Positions 26,110 to 37,589 of a stretch of DNA of 64,000 nt are shown here, piece after piece. The DNA lies in contig CM034599.1 of assembly GCA_020091685.1 (NCBI GenBank), positions 33,023,920 through 33,087,919 on the forward strand, written 5' to 3'. A program made the translations under genes and the position numbers. The stretch's first letter is position 1. Each line of letters starts with the position of its first letter. Under the pieces are notes generated by a model, which worked only from the letters and a program-made list of their open reading frames with translations, made no database searches and was not told where the DNA came from. Source of the stretch: Lutjanus erythropterus. Taxonomy: Eukaryota > Chordata > Actinopteri > Lutjaniformes > Lutjanidae.

Positions 26110-26215
26110 CTTTTCTGCTCATAGCAGCCATATTGATATGAAATAGTAGGGTAAACTCAGGTGTTAGCAGTGATACTGTGTCAGTGAGCTAACGTGCACA
26201 ATAGCAGCACCCTGA
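26110..26215. repeat. dispersed repeat family M fragment
   Basis: It has tagcagccatattgatatga and atagcagcaccctgat. The same blocks appear in order at 48905-49075. Confidence 0.45.
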
Positions 26216-26399
26216 TTCTGTTTGACCTGAAAGGTTTGGAACCTTAATTACACCATTTTTATACCAAAATTAGCATATATGCTTTTTTTTTAAACACGAC
26301 TAAACTGATTAAAAATAGCCGATTGACCCTTTTCCTATTGCCAGTAACTGAATCTTTGTGTTTTTAAGTTTAGTTTCTCTCCTGCGTCTCTGTTTGTAC

Positions 26400-26432
26400 T
26401 TCTATTCTATTCTATTCTATTCTATTCTATTC
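26400..26432. repeat. (TTCTA)n microsatellite
   Basis: About six perfect TTCTA units. Confidence 0.95.
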
Positions 26433-26789
26433 GATAAGAAATCAACAGAAGACTTTTATTGTGAAGAATATGAAGCCTATAACACCTCATGATCGGTTTA
26501 ATACACACCAAATTCTGCTGTGCTAGGCTGATGCACCGACTGAAACCGAGTCAAGCAAAGCCAGCAGGTGTATGGATGAAAAAGGAGCAAAAGAGTCGCA
26601 GACTGACAGAGATCTTTCTTTATTCGTCTTTATTGCCTCCACCGAAAAAAAGCAAAAATTTGGGTTGTCATTTTTCCATCGTTGCTGGAGCTGGAGCCAC
26701 GACTACTGCAGAATCATTTGACCTGGGAATGAATGCAAATTGTTCCCTTTTCCATCAAAGACAAAAGCCAGATTTCCTGGGTGGTAGTT

Positions 26790-26880
26790 TTTTTTGTCCA
26801 GTGTAAATGTGGCTTTAGTGTCACTGGTAACATCTGTGTTCACCCTACTATTTCATGTCAAAACGGCTGCTGTGACCAGG
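26790..26880. repeat. dispersed repeat family M, second fragment
   Basis: It has tcactggtaacatctgtgtt followed by caccctactatttcatgtca, matching the last part of the copy at 48905-49075. Confidence 0.45.
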
Positions 26881-27768
26881 ATCTGTTTAGTATGTTTACA
26901 CTCCGCGTTCCTTCAGTACAAGGCTATGATGATATGTTTGTGTTCAGCCACATCGATAATGGACGTCTGTCACGGCACCTTGTGCTGCGTCAGGGGCTTT
27001 TTGTCGTTGTCTTAATCAGCATTCTCCCAGGCTGTTAGCTAAACGACACTGTTATCTCTCTGCTGTACAACAATAATGGCCGCCATTAATCAGTCAGCCA
27101 ATGAGGTGTGACTACCAGCCCGTGACCCCCGACTCCTAACGGCTCATCTGAGAATCCTTTAGGTTCAGGGGTCAGCGCAACACAGTAGCTTACATGTATA
27201 CAGAGAAATAAAGATGCCAATTAACCACATAAATGCTTTCACACACACACACAGTGAATAATGAGATGTGTTTAGCTGCTCCAGGCCCTGAAGGTGTTCT
27301 TTGACAAAGCAAGGCTCAGGTACAGAAACATTAAATGCAGCTATAAAGCAGCGTGGAGGTGGGTGGTTAAGCAACACTGTCGGCAATATGCTCGGTAATT
27401 TGTTACCTTAAGTAGGCTAAGTTTGGCCTCCTCCTCAGTTTAATGTCACATTCAGTCTGAAATATACCATTATGATCAGCGCACGCTTAGCAGCTCAAGC
27501 TTTGTTTTAGCTAATAAACAGTCTGATTCTTGGCTGTTATTTCCATCTCTTTGAACGCATATCTGTTCTTCCCACACAGTGATTTTAATGAAGCAGAGAT
27601 GCTGGCAGTTTGTGCTGTTTTTCTGTGTATATTTCACTGTAACTCTCTATCCTGCCCTTCTGTTTAACACTGTAAGCTAATTCAGTAACATTTTTGAATA
27701 ACCATCATTAATAAACGGTAAATTGATAGTTAATTAAATGTTAGTTAATAGTTACTTAACTGGTAAAC

Positions 27769-28016
27769 GGATAGTTCTGATTATTCAAAATAGATGATAC
27801 CAGCATGGACGCTAAGAAATGTGCTACTGTGGACAGGGTCAACAACAAAAGGTATTTTAAAAAGGTCAATCTCAAAAAATCAATATCAGTTTAAATGTGC
27901 GCGAAATCAACAATTTTACCCAGCAGAATACAGGAGCTGCAGGTCCACCGCTGCCTCAATCTGTTTGGTTGTTTGTGTCATTGTGTGACTTCAGTGAACC
28001 TGAACTATCCCTTTAA
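27769..28016 (+). repeat. family E repeat, forward arm of an inverted pair
   Basis: It begins ggatagttctgattattcaa and ends cctgaactatccctttaa, so its own ends are inverted (ggatagttc / gaactatcc). The middle has aatgtgctactgtggacagg and aatatcagtttaaatgtgcg. Confidence 0.6.
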
Positions 28017-28085
28017 AACACCAAAGACACGCAACGATACAAACAAACCAACCGATCGAGGCAGCGGTAGAGCTGCAACCCCTGT

Positions 28086-28105
28086 GTTCTGTTCTGTTCT
28101 GTTCT
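28086..28105. repeat. (GTTCT)4 microsatellite
   Basis: Four perfect GTTCT units lie between the two arms of the family E pair. Confidence 0.95.
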
Positions 28106-28129
28106 GAAGTTTTTTTTAAGTAGTTTAAA

Positions 28130-28286
28130 TAAAATTTGTTGCTGACCCCGTCCACAGATATTCATTGCTTAGCTTCCATCCTTGTGGTCCCTGCTGCTTC
28201 TCCCCATTTGCTGTTGGTAATACACTATGGACTATGCACAAACATCCTATACAACCCCATTTCAAATAATCCGAACTATTCCTTTA
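28130..28286 (-). repeat. family E repeat, reverse arm of an inverted pair
   Basis: It ends aataatccgaactattcctt. On the - strand it begins like the forward arm. Its ctgaccccgtccacag block is the inverse of the forward arm's ctgtggacagggtcaa. Confidence 0.55.
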
Positions 28287-28933
28287 ACAAATTATACTTG
28301 GGTGAAGCATGATTTTTTCTTAAACCTACCTAAGCAGCTTTGTTGCTTTTATTTTGAAAGTCTACCTGGATGTTACATATTCATTATTGCGAGTTGTCTA
28401 TAAACATTACCTAGATGGTCATTGTAAAGTTGCAGCTGATTGTTTGAATGTTTATTAACAGTAAGATAATTATTAACAGCATTCAAGTTTATTAATAACT
28501 ATCAATTCATCATTTATTAATGATGGTTATTATAAAGTGTTACAGCTGATTCCTTTCTTTCTTTGTCTTTTCTTTCCCTCTTCTTTCTATCTGGCTTGCG
28601 AGCTTATCATCTTACCTTTTTCATATTTTCCTTCAAGTTTCACTCTTTTTTGGCTGTTTCTTTCTGTCTCTGCCTTTTTCTGTGAAAAGCAAAAAGCCAT
28701 CCCACTGATGCCAACTCTTTGAACATGCTTCCCAGAGAACACCTATGGATTGCTAATGGCTTCCCATCTCGCCTCTTTTCAATCTCAAAAGTCCTCTTTC
28801 CCCCTTCCTCTCTTTTCTTCTCTCCCGATTTCTCTATTTTGGCCTTTTTCTCCTTCCTCCTTCACTCTTTCTCCTTCCCTGTCCAATAAAAGATGACTTC
28901 CTTTTGTGAGAAACTGTTCACATCTACTGCACA

Positions 28934-29037
28934 GCTCCTTGACACACGCACACACGTCTTTTTTTCACCATGCCTCTTCTCTCTTCTCTCCGCTTTGTGT
29001 TTTTTGGCATTGCTGCTGCTTCCTTGGCTAACTATAG
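28934..29037 (+). promoter_or_regulatory. microexon splicing control region
   Basis: Between the AG at 28933-28934 and the acceptor AG at 29036-29037 no AG occurs, about 100 nt. The only good distant branch consensus is cttgac, with its A at 28942. A CU-rich tract (28973-28990, cctcttctctcttctctc) resembles PTB binding sites. TGCTGCTGC at 29011-29019 lies about 20 nt before the exon, where SRRM4-type UGC enhancers of neural microexons usually sit. The functional reading is inference. Confidence 0.55.
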
Positions 29038-29055
29038 AGGAATGGTTTAATCAAG
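29038..29055 (+). CDS. arvcf: arvcf 18-nt microexon (EEWFNQ, optional exon)
   Basis: This exon is only 18 nt long, bounded by actatag| and CAAG|gtgagt. With the G left by exon C it encodes E-E-W-F-N-Q and passes on a G. It is phase 1 at both sides, so inclusion or skipping keeps the frame. The peptide matches in position and pattern the six-residue optional exon C of p120-catenin (DEWFSR), which splits the lysine-rich nuclear-localisation loop. Here inclusion gives KKAKEEWFNQGRK and skipping gives KKAKGRK. The sequence shows a strong donor, a long AG-free zone and a TGC repeat upstream. That it is alternatively spliced in this species is inferred from these signals and from the p120 paralogue, not seen directly. 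Confidence 0.9.
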
Positions 29056-29439
29056 GTGAGTGTCCCCCCTTCAACCCTTCTCACTTCAGCTCTCCTCTCC
29101 ATCCTCCCCCTCCTCCTCCTCCTCCTTCCCCCTGGCTGTAGAATATAGTTAGAAGTAGTTTTGGATGTCCTCCAAAAACCTGAGAAAGTTCCAAGGTCTT
29201 CAGAAAATTGGGGTGTTTTTCACTCATTCCACATGCATCCCTTCACCATACCTACCTGCTGTTGCACTGAGTATTGTAGACTCCACCCCTCCCAGTCTTC
29301 ACATTTTGCTAGAATTAGTTGTCCCTTGGCTCTTTAAGATAGGTGAAAGGTAAAAGCAGCTCTTGGTGAAACAGGTAAGTCCATCGGTGTCTGTCAGGAT
29401 GTAAAGTAGAGCTTGACGAATCGAATGACTCAAAGATGT

Positions 29440-29601
29440 ACTGAAAATAATGAAAATCAAAACCTGAAATCCATCCACATGTTGTGTTTTGTCTGGATCT
29501 ATGATGAGTTGTACGACCTTTTAGACTCAGATAAACCTAATCCTCACAGCTGGGAAAAACTGCTTCGAACTGTATCCAAGCATAAATGTCAAGCTCTGCT
29601 G
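29440..29601 (+). pseudogene. exon-like fragment, possibly kinesin-motor-related
   Basis: An open stretch encodes VWIYDELYDLLDSDKPN and later SWEKLLRTVSKHKCQALLQT, and runs into CCCT|gtaagt, a perfect donor. IY.E.YDLL recalls the kinesin motor segment EIYNE..YDLL. The rest of the motor is absent and the similarity is short, so this may be chance. I cannot name the gene. It could be a relic of an inserted retrocopy or an unused exon. Confidence 0.2.
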
Positions 29602-29883
29602 CAGACCCTGTAAGTGTGTGTATTTGTTTGTTTGTGTGCGTATATAGAGTCTTTGAACGATATGAATTATTGATACTCAAACAGTTTTGAAACTGTAGCC
29701 AAGGTTCTGTGCCACGATTTGCTGTCTTTAAATTTGGGCATTTTCCTGCAAAATTGTAGAGATTTATCATTGTACAGAAATAGTTTTTTATCAGTTATAT
29801 ATTAACATTTTGGAAAATTCTCTATTTCCTTGCTAAGAGTTCGATAAGAAGTTTAATACCTGCACTCTCATGTCTATGCTTTA

Positions 29884-30216
29884 AAGGTCCAGTGTGTAAG
29901 ATTTTGGGCGGGAATGTAATATAATATTCATGAGAATGTTTTATATTAGTGTATAATGTAAAATGTAATGAGAGTTGTTGCGTTTTTGTTACCTTAGAAT
30001 GAGCCATTTATGTCTACAGAACAGAAGATGCCATGTTGCGCTGTCATGTTTTTACAGTAGCCTAGAACAAACAAACCAAACAGTTTGTCATAGACTTGCA
30101 CAACCACCGTAGGTTAATCTAAATGCGTGGGAGGGAACGGCGAGGGGAGCTGTATTCAGTTGACTGCAATCTATGATATTAATGCAAGATGGCACTAAAT
30201 CCTACACATTGATCCC
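29884..30216. mobile_element. dispersed repeat family D, near-complete, inverted ends
   Basis: It starts aaggtccagtgtgtaagatt and ends aaatcctacacattgatcc. The termini are inverted copies of each other, suggesting a non-autonomous DNA transposon of about 330 nt. Confidence 0.7.
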
Positions 30217-30636
30217 TACACTGTGAAGCTAGATAAGAGTTAGTTAGCTCAGTTTCAGTATAGCTTGGCAGTGGCAGAAACGGCCAATTTTAAAAATACA
30301 CCTGCCAGCACTTCTAAAATCGCCTTAAACAAAGTGTTAATTAATGAAATGCTGGCAGATTTTGTTGTTTTAACAAACGATGCTAGCTGTTTACCCCTGC
30401 TTTCAGTATTCATGCTAACCTAAGCCGATGACCTGCTGGATATAGCTTCATCTTTACCATAAAGCAACATGAGAGTGATATTGATTTTAACATTGAAGTC
30501 TCTGCAAGAAAACTTGTAAGTGCATTTCCCAAAATGTCAGACCGTTCCTTCGAGGTGCTTTCAGACAGCGTCGTCGGCGTTCTGTAATTTGAACAGCCTG
30601 TATCACACAGTACGGGTTGTCGCTATCCATCTACTC

Positions 30637-30760
30637 CAGGGGTTCCCAAATGTTTTTTTCTCCCCAGGACCCAAACTTACAGAATTATGAATTTACGCAA
30701 CATCAACTGCTGATAAAGAACACAACAACATGATTGACTGGAAGGATAAACAGCCATGCA
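30637..30760. repeat. dispersed repeat (ggggttcccaa type)
   Basis: It starts ccaggggttcccaaatgttt and has ccccaggacccaaacttac. A related start, caggggtttccaaccttttt, occurs at 63071. Confidence 0.5.
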
Positions 30761-32064
30761 CACAGCATCTGATCTGAATAGACCAGCATATTTTAATTTA
30801 AAATTAATTCACATATCATAGTGTTGTTATTCATCCAGCACAAAGCTCAGTTGAGTGGGTTGTAGCTTTAAGTAGAAGGATTATAGCAGCACTGTAGAAA
30901 GTTTAATTAATATCATAAGCATTGTTTATTTGCCCAGACTGGATTAGCAGAATTTGAAGTTAAAGTTAGTGATGTCAAGAACAGCTTTTGATCATTCATA
31001 TTTTTTTTAAAGATAACGGAGAGGTTGTTTGCATACCATGTGCAGACAGCATCTCCTTTTTATTTTTGCCTTGCACCTGTGCCCAACTGGGATTGGATTT
31101 GCACACCGATTTTGCATTTAATATTTTTCTTATTACTTTTTCTTTTTTTTTTTGGCATATACATGAGAGCAACAGCCACCCTCTCGTTCCTATCTCAAGG
31201 CCACTGTTTCCAACATTGTTAACATTTGAAAAAACCTGCCTTCTGTCTGAAAGCACCTTTTGACAGTGGAATAATGAAGCTGCCCACTGAGGCCCTGCTC
31301 AAAATATGCAAAGTAAATATTCTATTAATGCATATTACAATAATTCATGATAATTCGTAATCATAACAACAACTAATAATTTAGATTGAGCTTTCCATAA
31401 TTAGTGTAATGTGGATCATTTATATACAGATTCATATATTGGAGGAAGACAGCACTAACTAGCTGATATCTTATTTCACTTTTGAACCCAATAACCTCTA
31501 AACTTGATTTAGGCGACTCAAGTGTCGGCAGTGACCGGAAATTTGACTTCCGTCCAGTTGAGGAATCAGGCTTTATGTGTCTGTATCTCTGTACTGTCTC
31601 ATGAGCATGTTTCATGTGCATGTGAGATGACCATTAGCCGGCTGAGCTGCAATCACTCCCACCCCTCCCACCCCATTTCCTCTCCTCCACTGCATTATTC
31701 AAGGGGTTTGCCCATTTAGGAAGTACCACGGAAAGTGTACATATGTGTGAAGGGAAGAAGGTGTATGTAGTCATATGTGTGAGTGTGTGTGTGGTCTTGC
31801 ACTCATGCAGTTTCTGGTACACATGTATATATATAATTCATCTTTTGTGAACGCACTGGCTTTCTATAGCCAACATCAGACAGTGTAGAAATGTGTGTGT
31901 TTGAACATTTCACGCTTCTAGTTGTCTGTATTGTGTATTCATGCAAACATTCATGTTTTTGTTTTGTTTTTTTTGTGGTCGGGTCTGTGGACCTGGATTA
32001 GACCGACGTGTTTTTTCAAATGGAGAGGCTGTTTTACAATGAAAAGAATGCAGTATTCAAATTA

Positions 32065-32513
32065 CAGGGTTCTTATTGGGACTGGAAATCCTTGAAAACA
32101 CTTGAATTTTGATGTAGTGTTTTCAAGGTTTGAAAAGTGTTTGGACTTTAGTTACAGTGCTTGAAACTGCTTGAAATTGTTATTGCATTACTTTCATAAT
32201 ATATTGCTACTTGACTGAATAGTTTGCTTTGTGGATAAACAAATTAAATAAGATAAGAGATGTTTTATAGGATGCCAAGGCTACTTACAGTCAGGTGACA
32301 CATTTTGGAACATGAAACATTGCTGTGTTTTCCTGAAAAATGTCAGAATTATATGACAAAACATGAATGTTGGTTGTTTATAACACACAAAGAAGGCTCT
32401 AATCATTTGAGCATGGATATGTATTTTAATATGTCATTTACCACATTTGTTAGAAAAAAGAAAATGCCCGAAAAGTGCTTGAATTTGACTTCAGAACTTT
32501 AGTAAGAACCCTG
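32065..32513. mobile_element. TIR element, 449 nt (cagggttctta ends)
   Basis: The left end is cagggttcttattgg and the right end is agtaagaaccctg, giving an 11-nt perfect terminal inverted repeat. The interior has runs of cttgaa/cttgaaa words. There is no transposase frame, so it is non-autonomous. A target duplication is not clear. Confidence 0.75.
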
Positions 32514-32658
32514 AATTTAAAGACACTGAATACAAGCTATTTGCAGCCTTCCAAACCCATGTCAGTCTAACCCTGGCGTCAGCGACATTGTCTCCTATAA
32601 TCCACTTGTCTCATGATATGACACTGACATCGTCTCCCCTCCCCTCTCCTCTACCCAG

Positions 32659-32730
32659 GCAGAAAAAACGGTGAGAACGACAAAAACTACGACACATTGG
32701 ATCTGCCCAAGCGCGCAGAGCCATCAAAAG
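32659..32730 (+). CDS. arvcf: arvcf internal exon E (after basic loop)
   Basis: This 72-nt exon completes a Gly codon and then encodes 23 codons: RKNGENDKNYDTLDLPKR then AEPSK, plus one base. NYDTLDLPKR matches the ARVCF segment NFDTLDLPKR; p120-catenin has NDTVDFPKR. It closes the lysine-rich loop and leads into the next Arm repeat. The acceptor is ctctacccag|GC and the donor is AAAAG|gtaagc, phase 1 on both sides. The next expected exon (G-F/Y-E-L-L-like start) is not found in the remaining 31 kb. Confidence 0.94.
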
Positions 32731-33245
32731 GTAAGCCTCGTCTGTCGAGCAAGACATCGCTCCCTTAACTCTTTAACCGCTGAGTGGGAACGTCCCAGAG
32801 GAAACTCATTCTGCAGGAAAAGACAAAGAGGAAATGAGTCAGATCTTGCAGATTGCAGCGCTCATGAAGACATGAGTGTGATCGGTTTGGTCGGGTGTGT
32901 CGGCCAACAAAAGCGTGGGAAGGCCTTTGACAGAGAAAGAGGCAGTCTGGTCATTTAGATTTGTTTGATGGTTTTGTGCCCTCACTGTGGCGGTCGATTG
33001 TTGGCAGCGTGTGAGAGCATCAACTCTGTAAGCTGTCTTTTTGTTAAATACTGCAACAATGCGCTGGCATACAAAAGGCAATAAAAAAGCAGGCTGCTAT
33101 TGTATACTGAGCTCTATCAAGTTTGTAGCTAATGGGCATCCATTGTTCAGTCTGTTGCATTGTGCTGTGCCTTAAATTCACTGTTGACTACTGAGTCTGT
33201 GGATGGGAGAGGATGATGTGAAATCTTCTGTCAGTGTTGAGAACA

Positions 33246-33425
33246 GAGCTGAAACAAGTAGTTGATTAATTGAGTTGTTGATGGACAGAAAATCAATCTA
33301 TTTTGATAGTCAATTAATCATTTGAGTTATTTTCCAAGCAGAAATTACAGTCATTTCCTGGTTCTACCTTTTCAGTTGAAAGGATTTGATGATTTTCTCA
33401 GTTTTATTTAATTGAAAACTTTATA
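33246..33425. mobile_element. MITE-like family A fragment
   Basis: It starts gagctgaaacaagtagttga, has attaattgagttgttgatgg and ctattttgatagtcaattaa, and fades in tttagttgaaaa-like sequence. It resembles the left half of the other copies. Confidence 0.55.
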
Positions 33426-33453
33426 TATTATATTTATACATCAGTATCTGATG

Positions 33454-33515
33454 CCAACCCAAGGAGGAAGTTGAGAGAATACAGAAAACAGTTGTTTGCT
33501 GTCCTAAGAGAAACA
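33454..33515 (+). repeat. 62-nt duplicated segment, copy 1
   Basis: It starts ccaacccaaggaggaagttg and ends gtcctaagagaaaca. It is identical at 60 of 62 positions to 38488-38549 in the same orientation, with abrupt ends on both sides. Confidence 0.9.
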
Positions 33516-34808
33516 AAACATAATGCAGATGCTGTTTTTATTTTTTAGCTTTACAGGCCACATTCTGTGTATACTTGATCCTTTAATTCAGGTTTAATAT
33601 GTACACAAAGTATTTTGCTGTCTTTGTGTTTTTATTATTTATTTATATTTATCTATAATAATTAAAAACATTGTAAGTATACTATTTCGGTGCCCTGATT
33701 CCTTAACATTGGTATCACTCCAGTATGAGTCGGGCTCTAGTCAAAGTATATGATCTTTAATTGCAACCTCGATTAGGATATTGATATATACATATTATAA
33801 TATTGTGAACTTTCTAGAAATCGACATGGACAAATTACATACATAAAGACATGAAGCCATAAAGAAGGCCTGCTTATTGATTTGTGTTAGCCAAAACTGC
33901 TGATGGTTGTTAGTGTTATCATGACATGCAGTATTATCGTCATGCTGCCCAACTCAAACAGTGCAGTTCTGTAACATTGCAATGTTATTGAGATTGTATA
34001 TCAGAAACGCACAAAACTGGATAGAAAGAGGTGTTTTACTTTTATGTGAAAAGTTGCACTGCTGTTGGGTCATGAGGTTCTCCTCTCCTCTCCTCCCACC
34101 ACATGAAGAGTACAACCACAACGGATTCTTGCGATCATGTGTGACTAACTGTGTGTATATGCACTCTCATCCTCTCTTTGCTTTTGCTTTTTGGCACTGA
34201 CAGGCAGTCGTAACAGTCATAACAGCAAATTAGTATGCGGCACACACACACCGGTGCATCCGGACGTTAATAGAATGTGTGTTTGTGTGTGTGAGTCTGT
34301 ATAATGTGCTCCTGTGTGGAAAGGTGTGTGTGTGTGTGCGCGGCTGTCCATCTGTCTAGTGGTGTCAGTGGAATTCGCCTGCACTTGTTACACGCCCTTA
34401 TGTGGTATTTACACATCAGCACCTTCATCAATGTCTAGTGGCAGGCACTCAAAGTCAATACCACTTCCTGTTTGACTGTTAATTAGCCACATTAACGTGG
34501 CAAAGTGGGCTCTCATTAAACTAGATCACAATTAATTGCTGTGCTTTTCCAAGTTAAGCCGATTTTGCCTTTTTTTTATCACTCCTAAAGTAAAGGGAAG
34601 CAGATGAGCTCCAAGGATGATAATTAATATTTTCCACTCACTGGGTTTTCATGGGTAAAAGCCAAGCTGGCATGCTGCAACTGTGGATCTATAGCGGTTA
34701 CAATTGTGGTGTGATTACGTTACACAATGTGCTAACAACACCCTTTGGAGTTTTGAATCCAGAGAAAGCAATTATCGTTATAGGCCTAAATGTCATGCAC
34801 AGTTGAAA

Positions 34809-34826
34809 TGTGTGTGTGTGTGTGTG
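34809..34826. repeat. (TG)9 microsatellite
   Basis: Nine perfect TG units. Confidence 0.9.
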
Positions 34827-35640
34827 CTCACATTGGAGAAAGCGCTCGGCATTTTCTTGCTCGCAGACAGACAAATCATGGCTGACGTTTATTAGCTCGA
34901 CACACAGGCGAATAACAACAGCGAGGTGCATGGATAATAAGCTTAATCACCAGAGCAAAACCCACATTGACTTTTAAAGTGCATTTATCACTTTTCCGTC
35001 TTCGGAAAACATCAGAGGTGATGGCGCCGGTGACTGCGAGGCCGTAAAACTCATCCGGTTGCCTTGTTTGTTTGTTTGTCTATGAAAATGTATGTTTGTG
35101 TGCAGTTCAGGCACGTACTCCGCCCTCCGCCACATCCCCTGGTCATCTGTGGAGAGTTTGCAGAGAGAGATAGAGACAGCGGCTCTCATTCGGTGGCGAT
35201 GGTGAGGAGAGATACGGGAGATTACATGTGTATCCCGGTCCTGATCTGATGTCAGACAGAGAGAGGTCAACACCGGGACCAGGCAGGACCTGGCAGTGGG
35301 CGACGATTAATCTTTTTGTTTTTGTGTGGATGTGTGTGCTTGAAGAGCAAAGGAAAGAGAAAGAGAGAGAACAAGACAAGAGAAACAGGCCTGATGGGTA
35401 TTTTTAGTTTCACAACTGCTCTGAATTCAGAGCAGTTTGATACATGTTTTGGTTGTTGAAGCCAGTAGCCTTTTAAATCTCTTTTAGATATCTTTAAAGC
35501 CTTTTTTTGAGGAACAAGCTGTACAACATTAACATATTATCATCTTATAAAGGTGTAATAGAGAACAAAGAGGCAACACTTGCTTTTTTACACATTTAGC
35601 AAACACAGACCAATGTTAACATTCATTTGGAGTTATGTTT

Positions 35641-35960
35641 CTGACCACATGATGAATGTAAGTCCAGTATTCACTCTCCTTTCAACTCTTTTTTGATGTC
35701 CACCCTCTCCTGAGAAAATTATCAGTCCCTTTAGCTGCGAAATGCTTCTCTATGTTCACCAGCTAGTCGCTGACTTTGTCCGTCTGATGTTTTGTGTGGA
35801 GCAGGTAGCGTACGGATGCCAGCTGTGACTGGAAGTGAAGCTGGCTACATCGAGGCAGAGTGAAATAGTACATTTAAGGACTGTAAAACCAAAACAGTGA
35901 GTTGAAAGATGCTACAAGGCTCCATAGCACTGAGGGGAACAGCAGAGTTGGATGATAAGT
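35641..35960. repeat. dispersed repeat family J, copy 1
   Basis: It has ccacatgatgaatgtaagtc, tattcactctcctttcaact, caccagctagtcgctgactt and, near the end, gcactgaggggaacagcaga. The copy at 60586-60860 has the same order with considerable divergence. Confidence 0.55.
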
Positions 35961-37589
35961 CTCTGCGGGTTTGTCGCTATGAACATCCTATTTCACATTA
36001 CAAGTAGTCATTGTTATTAGAAATATATTTATTGGTGCTGCTTTAAAATTCACCATTTGTCAATCTGAATATTTTAGTATTTCCTACAAAATGTTTTTCT
36101 CATGATGGAGCACCAAAATGGTCCTTTGAAACCTGGAAATATGAAACATAATATATTTTGTATAATTTTTGCATTTTTACTTAACTTTCTTGCAGAGCAA
36201 AAGAAGACTGATATCACTCTGTACAGAAATTGTGAAGCTACAGCGAGGAAACGGTGAGCTTAGCTTGGATGGAAACAGCTAGCCTAGATAGCTAGCTATA
36301 AAAACCAATGCTGTCATCAATTTGTGATTTTGCCAACAACTTTAGTTCAACCACATCCGAAGTACATCATGGGCAAATATCACAATTTGAATCTGGAATC
36401 TCAGATTGTTACACAGAGGTACAAGTGAACTGACACTGAGCTAAGTGTAGGTGTGTTTGATTTAAGGACGGGTGCAGGCCAGTCCTCGCTTAGGCAACCC
36501 TGCGATGTTTAAGGAAGAGAGGATGGGCAGCAAATGTTGAGGTGTAATCAGGAAAATGCTACATTTCTTGGGAAATGTATAGTATTCAATTCTAGACGTC
36601 TTGGTTGCAAACCACACATCATTATAATCAAATAGCAGTTGAGTGTCATTAATCCACAACTGTGGCCAATGAGTTGTTGTACATTATCATACTGTATAGC
36701 AAAAAAACATTGTGAAAATACAAAGAATATGTAGTTTGTAATTAACTACCTAAACTACATGACCCAAAGGAAGTTAACTACAAAAAATGCAATGAAATTA
36801 GAATGTAGCTAATTTGTAATTGAACTACATGTAGTTATCTACAACACCACCCTGGATTTGACAGTGGATTATGTGTTGGACTGTTTCTAATTCTCAGTAA
36901 CTTCTTGCAGTCTTGTCCTCACCGTTATGTTGCCAAAAAAGCAGTGATAACTTGGCAGAGTGAAGCAGGTTATAAATAATGAATGTCCTCTCTGAAAAGC
37001 AAAAGTGAAAATACTGTTATATTGTAACACCGCCGTAAAACCTCTAGACTGTGGTTCACATCCCGTCCCCTAGCAAATACAACATTGGTTTCTTGTAACC
37101 ACAGTGATAACTGACTTTAGCACCATGGTCTGTGGTTCGTCTAATGTCTCCTACCAACAACCAACGATGGTTTCTTTTAACCATGACCATGTTTTATCTT
37201 TCCCTAACCTGAACCAGGAAGGTTTAGTTTGAGAAAAAACTGAAAAAAGGGAATTGTTGGTTTATATAATAGAACTGACAGTCTGATACCACAGATGCTA
37301 CAAAAAATACTTTCTTTTCAAGGTAAAAGTCCATTATCTGTATGCCTGAAAGTTAAAGGTGTACGACAGGGCTCAACAGTAAGGATTGCCCACTTGGCAG
37401 GGGAAAGTAAAATGCCGTGTTGGGCTAGTAAGTCTAGCAACTGACTTTCCTGACTGGGCAAGTGTTAAAAAACTATTAAACTGTTTTAATAATAGTTAGT
37501 CATTCAAGTGATTTTTAATGCAAAATGTCAGAAATGCCCTCAAAAATGGAGATTCCCTGCTTTTCTCTGTCTTGTATCACATTAAAACG

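Larger units (their letters stand above)
25284..29037 (+). other. arvcf: arvcf intron C-D (3.75 kb)
   Basis: It contains a TTCTA microsatellite (26400-26432), family M fragments, an inverted pair of family E repeats (27769-28286), a GTTCT microsatellite (28086-28105) and, from about 28537, a strongly pyrimidine-rich last 500 nt leading to the microexon. I saw no other coding exon. Confidence 0.88.
29056..32658 (+). other. arvcf: arvcf intron D-E (3.6 kb)
   Basis: It starts gtgagtgtcccccct followed by CTC repeats (29102-29130). It contains a possible exon-like relic (29413-29601), a family D element (29884-30216), a repeat starting near ggggttcccaaatg (30637-30760) and an element with terminal inverted repeats (32065-32513). 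The region 30770-32040 holds nothing else I can name. It ends with a strong tract, cccctctcctctacccag. Confidence 0.88.

Noticed and set aside
12656-32730. Alternative assignment to p120-catenin (CTNND1), delta-catenin (CTNND2) or PKP4
   Set aside because: CVCIMRNLSYHVHKEVPG, KKKDDAGCFGGKKAK and NYDTLDLPKR fit ARVCF better than the other p120-family members.
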